NCBI RefSeq assembly: GCF_016863655.1
Contig: NZ_BOPH01000102.1
Coordinates: forward strand, 113,403-177,402
DNA length: 64,000 nt
DNA from: Virgisporangium ochraceum
Lineage (GTDB): Bacteria > Actinomycetota > Actinomycetes > Mycobacteriales > Micromonosporaceae
Reading direction: 5' to 3'
Part shown: in pieces, positions 17,524 through 25,015 of the stretch
Numbering within the stretch: the stretch's first letter is position 1
Layout: every line of letters begins with the position of its first letter
Position numbers and translations under genes: made by a program
The notes under the pieces: generated by a model
Seen by the model: only the letters and a program-made list of their open reading frames with translations
The model's database searches: none
Told to the model about the DNA's origin: nothing

Positions 17524-20331
17524 ATGACCGAAACCAGCAGCGCCGTAGAGCCGAAACCGGACGTCGGTGCCGACGGCCGGCCCTGGTTCGCGCAGGACGC
17601 CGACGCGGTGGTGGCCGCCCTGACCAGCGACACCGGAACGGGCCTCGGCGCCGCCGAGGCGGCCGCCCGCCTGGGAAAGTACGGACCGAACCGGATCGCC
17701 GCGGAGAAGCCGCCGTCGGCGTTCATGGTCGCGCTGCAGGAGATGCGCGACCCGATGAACATCATGCTGGTGGCGGTCGTGGTCGTCAGCCTGCTCATCG
17801 GCGAGGTGTCGACGGCACTCATCGTCGGGCTGCTGATCGCGCTCAACGTGGTGCTTGGCGCCCGGCAGGAGCTGTCGGCGCGCGCGAGCGTCGACGCGCT
17901 CTCGCGCCTGCAGGTTCCGCAGGCCCGCGTGCTGCGGGACACGACGGTCACGCTCGTACCGGCCGTCGACCTCGTGCCCGGCGACATGGTCCACGTCGAG
18001 GCCGGCGACCTGGTGCCGGCGGACGGGCGGATCGTCCACTCCGCGACGCTGGAGGTGCAGGAGGCGGCGTTGACCGGGGAGAGCGCCCCGGTGCCGAAGG
18101 GCGCCGCGACACTGTCCACGACGGACGTTCCGCTCGGTGACCGCAGCGACATGCTGTTCCAGAACACGTCGGTGACCCGCGGAACGGCGACCATGGTCGT
18201 GACGGCCACCGGCATGCGGACCGAGCTCGGCCGGATCGCCTCGATGCTGACCTCGGTGACGCGCACCCGCTCGCCGCTGCAGAAGGAGCTGGGGTCCCTC
18301 ACGAAGGTGCTGGGCGCCATCGCGTGGACCGCCGTCGCGTTCATCGTCGTGATCGCGGGGATCCGCGGCATGCCGCTCGAGCAGATCCTCCTGCTCGGCA
18401 CGGCGATGGCGATCTCGGCGATCCCGACCGGCATGCCGGCGTTCGTCTCGGCGCTGCTGTCCTACGGCGCGCGCCAGCTCGCCGACGCGAAGGCCGTGGT
18501 GAAGAACCTGACCGACGTGGAGACCCTCGGCGCGACGAGCGCCATCAACACGGACAAGACCGGCACCCTGACGATGAACGAGATGATGGTCTCGGTCCTC
18601 TACGTCGGCGGCGTCTGGTTCACCGTCGAGGGGGAGGGGTACCGCAAGACCGGCGCGATCACGTCGGCGACGGGCGCCCCGGTGCCCGACTTCACCCGGG
18701 TGGCCCTGGGCCTGGCGCTCGACAGCGACGCGACCGTCGCCGACGACGGGAGCGTGATCGGCGACCCGACCGAGGCGGCGCTGGTCGTGCTCGCCGCGAA
18801 GCTCGGGATCGACGCCGACGAGGCCCGCCGGGCGCACCCCCGCCTCGCCGAGGTCCCGTTCGACTCGGACTACAAGTTCATGGCCACCTACCACCGGCTG
18901 CCGGTCGACGGCACCGAGCAGCTGGTCGAGCTGGTGAAGGGCGGCCCCGACGTCGTCCTCGTGCGCTGTTCCCACGTCGGGTCGTCGCTGCACGGTCCGC
19001 TGCGGCCGATCGCCGACAGGCGTGCCGAGATCGACGCCGCCAACGAGCGGATGGCGGGCAAGGGCCTGCGGGTGCTCGCGTTCGCCGCGCGGATCATCCC
19101 TGACGAGCAGGTTCCGGCGGCGGTGTCGGACCCGATGTCGATGACCCGCGAGCTGGTCTTCGTCGGCATGGTCGGCATCATCGACCCGTTGCGGGCCGAG
19201 GCGAAGGCGGCCGTGCGGACCGCGCTCGACGCCGGCATCGACGTGCGGATGATCACCGGCGACCACGCCGTCACCGCGCGGGCGATCGGGGAGACGCTGG
19301 GCCTCGGCCCGGGCGCCGCCACCGGCGCCGAGCTGCAGGCCATGTCGGACACGGAGCTGGCCGACCGGCTGCCGCGGCTGCACGTGTTCGGGCGGGTCTC
19401 GCCGGAGGACAAGCTGCGCCTGGCCCGCGCGATGCAGGAGCAGGGGCTGATCGTCGCGATGACCGGCGACGCCGTCAACGACGCCGCGGCGCTGAAACAG
19501 GCCGACATCGGTGTGGCGATGGGCAGCGGCAGCGAGGTCACCAAGCAGGCGGCCCGGATGATCCTCACCGACGACAACTTCGGCACGCTGGTGCGCGCGG
19601 TCGAGATCGGCCGGCGCGTCTACGAGAAGATCGTGGCCTACGTGCGCTACCAGATGACCCAGCTGCTGTCGCTGGTGCTGCTGTTCGTCACCGCGACCGC
19701 GTTCAACATCAACGACGGCGTCGCGATGACCCCGTCGATGGTGCTGTACCTGCTGTTCTTCGCGACCGCCGCCGGCGTGATCATCATCGCGCAGGACCCC
19801 GGCGACCCCGACGTCATGCACCGGCCGCCGCGCGACCCGGCCGTGCCGATCAGCAACCGCACGTCGATCCTGTTCTGGCTGCTGTACGCCGTGACCCTGT
19901 TCCTCGGCGCGCTCGTGCCCCTCGTCGCCGGGCCCGACGACCCGAGCTCCGAGGCGCCCAGCGCCGCGCTCACGATGACGTTCGTGGTGATGGGCTTCGG
20001 GACCGTCGTCAACGCGCTGATGAACCGGCGCGACCCGGGCAGCGGGCTGGGTGCGCCGATCCTGAAGGCCCTGGCGGTCGCGCTGGTCCCGGCCGGCCTG
20101 GTCGTGCTGGCCACCCGGATCGACTTCCTCCAGGACGCGCTCCTCACCCAGCCGCTGACGGGTCCGCAGTGGCTCGCCTGCCTCGGACTCACGCTGCCGC
20201 TGCTCGTGGTCATCGAGGTGGGCAAGTGGATCCGCCGGCGACGCGTACCCCGGGCGACGATCGACGCCCGCCTCGCGGTCGCACCGGCCCGCGCCCGCAC
20301 CACCGACCCGACGGGAGACGGCAATGGCTGA
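17524..20331 (+). CDS. Cation-translocating P-type ATPase (P2-type, CtpF-like)
   Basis: 935 residues with all P2-ATPase parts: N-terminal cation-ATPase domain (GLGAAEAAARLGKYGPN), actuator motif LTGESAPVPKG, phosphorylation site DKTGTLT with Asp344, nucleotide-domain KGGPD, hinge TGDAVNDAAALKQADIG and six C-terminal membrane helices. Helix M4 reads AISAIPTGMPAFVSA, with PTGMPA where Ca2+ pumps have PEGLP, so the ion-site glutamate is replaced and the ion cannot be assumed to be calcium. Mycobacterial CtpF of this class belongs to the dormancy regulon. The stop overlaps the PPK2 start by 8 bases, so pump and polyphosphate enzyme are made together. Aggagg precedes the start. Confidence 0.93.
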   Translation: MTETSSAVEPKPDVGADGRPWFAQDADAVVAALTSDTGTGLGAAEAAARLGKYGPNRIAAEKPPSAFMVALQEMRDPMNIMLVAVVVVSLLIGEVSTALIVGLLIALNVVLGARQELSARASVDALSRLQVPQARVLRDTTVTLVPAVDLVPGDMVHVEAGDLVPADGRIVHSATLEVQEAALTGESAPVPKGAATLSTTDVPLGDRSDMLFQNTSVTRGTATMVVTATGMRTELGRIASMLTSVTRTRSPLQKELGSLTKVLGAIAWTAVAFIVVIAGIRGMPLEQILLLGTAMAISAIPTGMPAFVSALLSYGARQLADAKAVVKNLTDVETLGATSAINTDKTGTLTMNEMMVSVLYVGGVWFTVEGEGYRKTGAITSATGAPVPDFTRVALGLALDSDATVADDGSVIGDPTEAALVVLAAKLGIDADEARRAHPRLAEVPFDSDYKFMATYHRLPVDGTEQLVELVKGGPDVVLVRCSHVGSSLHGPLRPIADRRAEIDAANERMAGKGLRVLAFAARIIPDEQVPAAVSDPMSMTRELVFVGMVGIIDPLRAEAKAAVRTALDAGIDVRMITGDHAVTARAIGETLGLGPGAATGAELQAMSDTELADRLPRLHVFGRVSPEDKLRLARAMQEQGLIVAMTGDAVNDAAALKQADIGVAMGSGSEVTKQAARMILTDDNFGTLVRAVEIGRRVYEKIVAYVRYQMTQLLSLVLLFVTATAFNINDGVAMTPSMVLYLLFFATAAGVIIIAQDPGDPDVMHRPPRDPAVPISNRTSILFWLLYAVTLFLGALVPLVAGPDDPSSEAPSAALTMTFVVMGFGTVVNALMNRRDPGSGLGAPILKALAVALVPAGLVVLATRIDFLQDALLTQPLTGPQWLACLGLTLPLLVVIEVGKWIRRRRVPRATIDARLAVAPARARTTDPTGDGNG

Positions 20332-21145
20332 GCACAACACGGCGGTCCTGGAGAAGCAGGAGAAGAAGCGACCGCGGATGAAGGAGAAGGAGTACCAGCG
20401 GGAGCTGCGCCGCCTGCACGGCGAGCTCGTCGCCATGCAGGAGTGGGTGAAGGCCTCCGGTGCCAAGGTGTGCGTCGTGTTCGAGGGGCGTGACACGGCC
20501 GGCAAGGGCGGCGTCATCAAGGCCATCATGGAACGGGTCAGCCCGCGGACGTTCCGCGTCGTGGCACTCTCGGCGCCGACCGAGCGCGAGCGGTCCCAGA
20601 TGTTCATCCAGCGCTACCTGCCGCACCTGCCGGCGGCCGGCGAGGTCGTCATCTTCGACCGCAGCTGGTACAACCGCGCCGGCGTCGAGCGGGTCATGGG
20701 CTTCTGCAGCGAGGAGCAGACGAGGAGCTTCCTCCAGGCGCTGCCCGGCGTGGAACGGGCGATCGTCGACTCCGGCGTCATCCTGCTCAAGTACTGGCTG
20801 GAGGTCAGCCCGGAGGAGCAGACCCGGCGGCTGGAGGGCCGCATCCACGACCCGCGCAAGGTCTGGAAGCTGTCCGACCTCGACCTGAAGTCCTACAGCC
20901 GGTGGTACGACTACTCCCGCGCCCGCGACGACATGTTCCGCGCCACCGACACGGCGTGGGCGCCGTGGAACGTCGCCGTCACCAACGACAAGAAGCGGGG
21001 CCGGCTCAACATCATCACGCACCTGCTCAAGCACGTCCCCTACGAGCCGCTCGACCGGGTGGACGTGAAGCTGCCCAAGCGGCAGAAGCCCAACGGGTAC
21101 AAGGAACCCGACCTTCCGCTGCGCATGATCCCCACACCGTTCTGA
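20324..21145 (+). CDS. ppk2: Polyphosphate kinase 2 (PPK2) family protein
   Basis: 273 residues. The P-loop is FEGRDTAGKGGVIKAI, the lid and Walker B region contain RYLPHLPAAGEVVIFDRSWYNRAGVERVMGF (cited in parts: RYLPHLPAAGEV, then IFDRSWYNRAG), and the C-terminal segment is WAPWNVAVTNDKKRGRLN. This is the single-domain class I PPK2 layout, which moves phosphate between polyphosphate and nucleoside diphosphates; direction and nucleotide choice cannot be read. It begins with a charged coiled N-terminus (EKQEKKRPRMKEKEYQRELR). It is the second gene of the ATPase operon, which suggests local ATP supply or polyphosphate turnover linked to ion pumping. A strong bidirectional terminator follows. 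Confidence 0.93.
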   Translation: MAEHNTAVLEKQEKKRPRMKEKEYQRELRRLHGELVAMQEWVKASGAKVCVVFEGRDTAGKGGVIKAIMERVSPRTFRVVALSAPTERERSQMFIQRYLPHLPAAGEVVIFDRSWYNRAGVERVMGFCSEEQTRSFLQALPGVERAIVDSGVILLKYWLEVSPEEQTRRLEGRIHDPRKVWKLSDLDLKSYSRWYDYSRARDDMFRATDTAWAPWNVAVTNDKKRGRLNIITHLLKHVPYEPLDRVDVKLPKRQKPNGYKEPDLPLRMIPTPF

Positions 21146-21163
21146 CCGCGGCACCACCGCGAA

Positions 21164-21200
21164 CGCCGACGCCCGCGCGTGCAACGCGCGGGCGTCGGTG
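21164..21200. terminator. Bidirectional terminator hairpin
   Basis: Perfect 14-bp stem CCGACGCCCGCGCG / CGCGCGGGCGTCGG (21166-21179, 21185-21198) with loop tgcaa, extended by a wobble and a G-C pair. It lies between the convergent PPK2 and DUF1269 genes. Confidence 0.85.
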
Positions 21201-21211
21201 CATCGTCCGGG

Positions 21212-21697
21212 TCACCGTCCGAACGACTCGAGGAGCATCTTCTTCTCCTCGTCGGTGAGGTTCGTGCTGACCAGTGTGCTGTTCATGCCGTGGAAGCGCT
21301 CGGCGAGCCGGTCGAGGTCGCCGTGCTCGGTCACCGTGAACAGCGCCGAGGAGCCCTCGGTGAGCCCGGTACGGATCTTCGCCAGCTCGTCCCTGGTGAT
21401 GCCGGTGCCCTCGGTCGCCTTGCTGAGCAGACCGAGCCCGGCACCCACGACGCCGCCGACCACCGGTACGAAGAACAGCGCGCCGAGCAGGACGCCCCAG
21501 ATGGCACCCCATCCGGCGCCGTGCCATCTGCCCTCGTGCCCGTGCTCGGTGGTCGGTTTCGACGCGCCGACGGGCCAGGTGACCACGGCGTGGTCGTGCA
21601 CCTGGACGAGCCCGTCCCGTTCCGCGTACTTGAGTGCCTCGGCCGCCTGGCCGGCGCCGTTCGGGTCGTCGAACTTCCATACCGTGAACGTCGTCAT
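21212..21697 (-). CDS. DUF1269 family protein with glycine-rich membrane hairpin
   Basis: 161 residues. N- and C-terminal soluble halves flank a glycine-rich hydrophobic hairpin (GWGAIWGVLLGALFFVPV, GGVVGAGLGLL). The first strand TTFTVWKFDDPNGAGQAAEAL and the end part SSALFTVTEHGDLDRLAERF follow the DUF1269 pattern of a ferredoxin-like fold interrupted by a membrane loop. The function is unknown; members are frequent in stress clusters. It lies 29 bases downstream of a DUF7144 gene and should share its promoter (site 4). A relative in this window is at 48,244-48,747. Confidence 0.85.
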   Translation of the reverse strand: MTTFTVWKFDDPNGAGQAAEALKYAERDGLVQVHDHAVVTWPVGASKPTTEHGHEGRWHGAGWGAIWGVLLGALFFVPVVGGVVGAGLGLLSKATEGTGITRDELAKIRTGLTEGSSALFTVTEHGDLDRLAERFHGMNSTLVSTNLTDEEKKMLLESFGR

Positions 21698-21726
21698 CGC
21701 CCTACCCTTCTGTGTCGTCGTGGCCG

Positions 21727-22161
21727 TCAGGCCGTTCGGAGGACCTTGGCCTCGCGGCCGTGTACGGCCACCGCGTAGATGACGATCACGTCAAGCGCGA
21801 GGGCCATGGCGCTCCAGATCGGATACGCCGACATGAAGGCGAAGTTCAGGATCGCGTCGCCGACGGCGAGAACCACGCCGACGACGTCGGCCCACGTGCG
21901 TCCGAACACGACCCCGTAGCCCGTCACCATCAGGAGCACGCCGAAACCGACGAGCACCCAGCCCCACACCGCGTAGTCGATGGTCGCGACGGGACCCGAG
22001 TCGACGGGGGTGTAGTAGTCGTCGTTGAAGACGGCGACGAACCCCTGAATGACGTTGAGGATGCCGACCGTCGCCATGACGATGCCGGCGAAGGCCACCC
22101 ACCCGACCCACGTCGTGAGGCTGTCGGTATCTCCGATCCCGCTCCGTCGCCGGGTTGCCAT
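21727..22161 (-). CDS. DUF7144 family four-helix membrane protein (paralogue 1)
   Basis: 144 residues; start ATG 22161 behind aaaggtgg. Four membrane helices: WVGWVAFAGIVMATVGILNV, then after an acidic loop (VFNDDYY) AVWGWVLVGFGVLLMVTGY, then WADVVGVVLAVGDAILNFAF, then a last helix ending IYAVAVHGRE. The invariant features W-G-W in helix 2, the R-TWA/LWAR motif before helix 3, YPIW before helix 4 and the final HGRE recur in all four copies in this window. The function is unknown. First gene of a two-gene unit with the DUF1269 gene. Confidence 0.85.
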   Translation of the reverse strand: MATRRRSGIGDTDSLTTWVGWVAFAGIVMATVGILNVIQGFVAVFNDDYYTPVDSGPVATIDYAVWGWVLVGFGVLLMVTGYGVVFGRTWADVVGVVLAVGDAILNFAFMSAYPIWSAMALALDVIVIYAVAVHGREAKVLRTA

Positions 22162-22225
22162 CCGGAACCACCTTTCGATGTCGCGTCTGTTGATGCCACG
22201 ATCGGTCGGGCGGGTGACCGCCGGT

Positions 22226-22242
22226 TCATCCCGCGTGAATGA
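22226..22242. promoter_or_regulatory. Regulon palindrome, site 4 (DUF7144-1 and lipoprotein, divergent)
   Basis: TCATCCCGCGTGAATGA, one mismatch. It lies 64 nt before the minus-strand DUF7144 start (leader with aaaggtgg) and 34 nt before the plus-strand ATG 22277 (weak ribosome site), so one site can serve both directions with the two standard spacings. Confidence 0.7.
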
Positions 22243-22276
22243 ACGCCCGCGGCCGTCCGGGGTCCACGCTGGCGGC

Positions 22277-22678
22277 ATGCGACCCATCTCCAGACTCGTC
22301 GCCGCCGTCGCGGTGGTCCTGGTCCTCGGCGGCTGCGCCGACGAGCCGGACCGGCCCGCGGTGTGCGACAGCTACGACTCGGTGCAGGCCTCGGCAGACG
22401 ACCTGCGCAACGCGAACGTCAGCGAGAACGGCCTGTCCCAGGTCCGGACGGACCTGGAGGACCTGCGGCACGCCCTCGTGCAGCTCGTCGACGACGCCAG
22501 GGCGCAGTACGCCACGGAGGTCGACACGATCGAGAAGGCGGCGGCCGACCTCCGGACGGCCGTGACCGCGGCCCGCGCCGACCCGGGACCGATGACGCTG
22601 TCGGCCGTCGGTGACGCGGCGGCCTGGCTCCGCGAGACCGTCCACCGGCTCGGAACGGCCATGGCGGACACCTGTTGA
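22277..22678 (+). CDS. Small helical lipoprotein
   Basis: 133 residues. The signal sequence RLVAAVAVVLVLGGCADEP has a clean lipobox (VLGGC). The mature part is mostly alpha-helical with coiled-coil character (VQASADDLRNANVSENGLSQV; AAADLRTAVTAARADPG) and two cysteines, one near the start (AVCDSYDS) and one as the last residue, which could pair. No family is recognised. It is transcribed divergently from the DUF7144-DUF1269 unit across a single palindrome. Confidence 0.75.
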   Translation: MRPISRLVAAVAVVLVLGGCADEPDRPAVCDSYDSVQASADDLRNANVSENGLSQVRTDLEDLRHALVQLVDDARAQYATEVDTIEKAAADLRTAVTAARADPGPMTLSAVGDAAAWLRETVHRLGTAMADTC

Positions 22679-22706
22679 CCCGCGGATCGACCCGCGGATT
22701 CCCCCG

Positions 22707-22723
22707 TCATCCCCGCGGGAGGA
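22707..22723 (+). promoter_or_regulatory. Regulon palindrome, site 5 (DUF7144-2)
   Basis: TCATCCCCGCGGGAGGA, one mismatch; 61 nt before ATG 22785, which has gaggag in front. Confidence 0.6.
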
Positions 22724-22784
22724 GGTACGCGGGGACCGGGACGCCGGAGGCTGTGCCTATTACGAGTCCGGAGGGGGCGAGGAG

Positions 22785-23192
22785 ATGAGCGGGTACTCCC
22801 GGGCATGGGTCGGCTGGATCTTCTTCGCGGCGTCGATGCTGCTCCTCGTCGGGCTCTTCCAGATCCTGATGGGCGTCGTCGCCCTGTTCGACGAGGAGTA
22901 CTTCCTGGTGACCCAGGACGACCTGCTCGTTCCGGTGGGCTACGTGGCGTGGGGCTGGATCCACATCGGACTCGGCGCCCTCGCCGTGGTCACCGGCTTC
23001 GGCGTCATGCTGGCTCAGCTGTGGGCCCGCGTCATCGCGATCGTCGTCGCGGTGGTGAGCCTGTTGTCGAACGTCGCGTTCATCTCGGTCACGCCGCTGT
23101 GGTGCCTCACCATCGTCGTGTTCGACATCCTCGTGGTGTACGCGCTGATGGTCCACGGCACGGAGGTCGAGGACGCGGCGTTCGACTCCTGA
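22785..23192 (+). CDS. DUF7144 family four-helix membrane protein (paralogue 2)
   Basis: 135 residues. Same layout as paralogue 1: AWVGWIFFAASMLLLVGLFQI, acidic loop FDEEYFLVTQDDLLV, AWGWIHIGLGALAVVTGFGV, LWARVIAIVVAVVSLLSNVA and a last helix ending VVYALMVHGTEVE. It is shorter at the N-terminus and more diverged (HGTE instead of HGRE). Single-gene unit between its own palindrome (site 5) and a terminator at 23,205. The function is unknown. Confidence 0.83.
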   Translation: MSGYSRAWVGWIFFAASMLLLVGLFQILMGVVALFDEEYFLVTQDDLLVPVGYVAWGWIHIGLGALAVVTGFGVMLAQLWARVIAIVVAVVSLLSNVAFISVTPLWCLTIVVFDILVVYALMVHGTEVEDAAFDS

Positions 23193-23204
23193 CCCGGCAT
23201 GAGG

Positions 23205-23232
23205 CGAGGCCCCGCCGGACGGCGGGGCCTCG
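23205..23232. terminator. Bidirectional terminator hairpin
   Basis: Perfect 12-bp stem CGAGGCCCCGCC / GGCGGGGCCTCG with loop ggac, between the convergent DUF7144-2 gene and the small membrane protein at 23,250. Confidence 0.85.
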
Positions 23233-23249
23233 TGCTGTGCGGTCGCGGG

Positions 23250-23558
23250 TCAGGAGCTGACGGCCGCCTCGCGGCCGGCCGGCAGCGGCGCGCCGACGTC
23301 GGAGACCAACAGTTCCCCGCCGTTGCGGCGCCACGCGCCGGCGCCGGCCCGCACCGCCGCCCTGGCCTGCCGCCACTGCCGCCGGGCGAGCTCGCTCGGT
23401 GGCACCTCCATCCGGTTGATCCGGCGCCGTGCGATCGCTCCGACCGCCACCGTGGCCAGGCCGATGCCGGCGATCCCGAGCGCCGCGGCCGCGGCCAGGA
23501 GCGCCGAGCTGGTGATCAGGAGCCGTGCGCCTTGCATCTTGTCCGTGTCGTCGCCCAT
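23250..23558 (-). CDS. Small single-span membrane protein
   Basis: 102 residues from ATG 23558 behind aggggtgg. It has one long hydrophobic helix (LLITSSALLAAAAALGIAGI, continuing GLATVAVGAIA), then a basic segment RRRINRMEVPPSELARRQWR and an amphipathic helix (QARAAVRAGAGAWRRNGGEL). No family is recognised. Its start is 57 nt from palindrome site 6, which lies between it and the divergent Rv1733c-like gene, so it may belong to the same regulon. Confidence 0.65.
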   Translation of the reverse strand: MGDDTDKMQGARLLITSSALLAAAAALGIAGIGLATVAVGAIARRRINRMEVPPSELARRQWRQARAAVRAGAGAWRRNGGELLVSDVGAPLPAGREAAVSS

Positions 23559-23615
23559 GGATTCCACCCCTCGTCGGCTTGTGTGCCAACGATGTCGGGC
23601 GCGCCGGCCGGCGGC

Positions 23616-23632
23616 ATCGTCCGTGCGGGATG
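23616..23632. promoter_or_regulatory. Regulon palindrome, site 6 (Rv1733c-like gene and divergent small gene)
   Basis: TCGTCCGTGCGGGATGA, exact match to TCRYCC-N5-GGRYGA; 64 nt before ATG 23697 (leader with gagggg) and 57 nt before the divergent ATG 23558. Confidence 0.75.
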
Positions 23633-23696
23633 ATGCCCCGCCGGCGGTGGGCGGAGACCTTTGTGGCGGCGGAAGGCCGGACATGAGGGGTACGAG

Positions 23697-24281
23697 ATGG
23701 AGTCGCTGAGGCGCTGCGCCCGTCGGGCCGGGATCGGGCGGAACCCCTTGCGCCGCCCCACGGACCGGTTCGAGACGTGGTTCACCGTGCTGCTGACGAT
23801 CGCCGTCCTGGTGACCGCTCCGTTCGCGGTGTGGTGGTGCGCCGGCGACGCCTACGAGCGCGCGACGTCGGCCGCCGACCGGCAGCGGGACATGCTGTTC
23901 CTGGTGCAGGCGGTGCTCCTGGCCGACGCGGACAGGGCCGAACGGACCTACACCGACGACGGTGCCACGCTGCTGCTGGTGCCGGCGCGCTGGACGGCAC
24001 CGGACGGGACGGTCCGGACGGGACAGCTGGAGCCGCCGGCGTACGGCCGCGCCGGTTCGACGGTCGCCATCTGGACGGACATCCGCGGTAACCCGATGCA
24101 ACCGCCCACGTCGAACCCGCTGGGTGCGTCGGTCGGTGTCGGGCTCGCCGTCACCTCGTTCGCCGTCGTCGTGTACGCGTGCGTCCTGGCGGCCGTGCGG
24201 CGGTCGCTGAACCGGCGCCGGATGGCGGCCTGGCAACGGGAGTGGAGGAGCGTCGAACCGCGGTGGAGCGGGCGGCGGTGA
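23697..24281 (+). CDS. Rv1733c family membrane protein
   Basis: 194 residues with two membrane spans. The opening RNPLRRPTDRFETWFTVLL, the middle VPARWTAPDGTVRTGQLEPP and AIWTDIRGNP, and the final helix with basic tail (RRRMAAWQREW) follow mycobacterial Rv1733c in order: an N-terminal TM, an extracytoplasmic domain of about 90 residues, and a C-terminal TM. Rv1733c is a well-known DosR dormancy-regulon member and T-cell antigen of unknown biochemical role. Start ATG 23697 has gagggg in front and lies 64 nt after an exact regulon palindrome. Confidence 0.85.
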   Translation: MESLRRCARRAGIGRNPLRRPTDRFETWFTVLLTIAVLVTAPFAVWWCAGDAYERATSAADRQRDMLFLVQAVLLADADRAERTYTDDGATLLLVPARWTAPDGTVRTGQLEPPAYGRAGSTVAIWTDIRGNPMQPPTSNPLGASVGVGLAVTSFAVVVYACVLAAVRRSLNRRRMAAWQREWRSVEPRWSGRR

Positions 24282-24295
24282 CCGACGCCGCGGGG

Positions 24296-24919
24296 TCAGG
24301 TCCCGTCGCCCGGGCGGCGGAGCTGGAAACCGACCACGACCTGGAGCGCGCCGGTGGCGACGAAGCCGAGGCCGGTCATGACGACCAGGACGAACAGCGA
24401 CAGCTCCGGCACGAACAGGAACGTCAGCCCGATGAGGATCGACACGACGCCGATGACGGCCAGCGCCGTCCGCGTCCGGCCCTTCGCGTCGACGCTCATG
24501 ACCGCTTCGGCGATGCCGCTCAGCAGCCACGTCATCGCGACCACCACCGACAGCAGCGCGACGGACGTCACCAGGTCGCGCAGGCAGGCGGCGCCGATGA
24601 GGACGAGGACGACGCCCACGATCCCCGACAGCACCTGCCGGCCCACCCCGCGACCGGTGACGAACGCGCCGAAGATGCGCATCAGCCCGCTGATCACCAC
24701 CCAGACACCGGCGAGCCAGGCCAGCACGCGCAGCGTCGCGTCGGGCCACGCCAACGCGACGACGCCCACCAGCACCGACAGCGTGCCCAGGGCGACGAGC
24801 GACCACCACGGGAAGAGGCCGGAGTCGCGCATGACGACCTCCTGGCTGGTGAGGCTCGCGCGCAGGCCGTCCGAGGGGGCTGGACGCCCGGTGTCTCGCG
24901 TCGCCGGAATGTCGGTCAT
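24296..24919 (-). CDS. HdeD family (DUF308) membrane protein
   Basis: 207 residues with six membrane helices in three pairs, the DUF308/HdeD repeat architecture: WWSLVALGTLSVLVGVVALAW, WLAGVWVVISGLMRIFGA, VLSGIVGVVLVLIGAACL, SVVVAMTWLLSGIAEAVMSV, ALAVIGVVSILIGLTFLF and LVVMTGLGFVATGALQVVVG. The recurring 'P(D)AT...WLxGVWVVxxG' pattern is present. In enterobacteria HdeD helps acid resistance; actinobacterial copies are usually stress-induced and uncharacterised. Start behind gggagacgac, 63 nt from an exact, perfectly symmetrical palindrome (site 7). Confidence 0.88.
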   Translation of the reverse strand: MTDIPATRDTGRPAPSDGLRASLTSQEVVMRDSGLFPWWSLVALGTLSVLVGVVALAWPDATLRVLAWLAGVWVVISGLMRIFGAFVTGRGVGRQVLSGIVGVVLVLIGAACLRDLVTSVALLSVVVAMTWLLSGIAEAVMSVDAKGRTRTALAVIGVVSILIGLTFLFVPELSLFVLVVMTGLGFVATGALQVVVGFQLRRPGDGT

Positions 24920-24982
24920 CGTCGTCTCCCGGTGGTCGGCAGCGGTCGTCCCCGACGATCCGCCTCCGGCCGCACGGCTGCC

Positions 24983-24999
24983 TCACCCCGATCGGGTGA
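24983..24999. promoter_or_regulatory. Regulon palindrome, site 7 (HdeD)
   Basis: TCACCCCGATCGGGTGA, exact and perfectly palindromic over all 17 bases except the centre. It lies 63 nt before the HdeD start (minus strand) and only 16 nt before the YihY start at 25016, so the plus gene does not fit either standard spacing. Confidence 0.75.
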
Positions 25000-25015
25000 G
25001 AACCCTCCGCGGCGG

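Noticed and set aside
16912..20607. Long minus-strand ORF opposite the P-type ATPase
   Set aside because: Low-complexity His/Arg/Asp-rich antisense shadow; the plus strand has full P-ATPase motifs.
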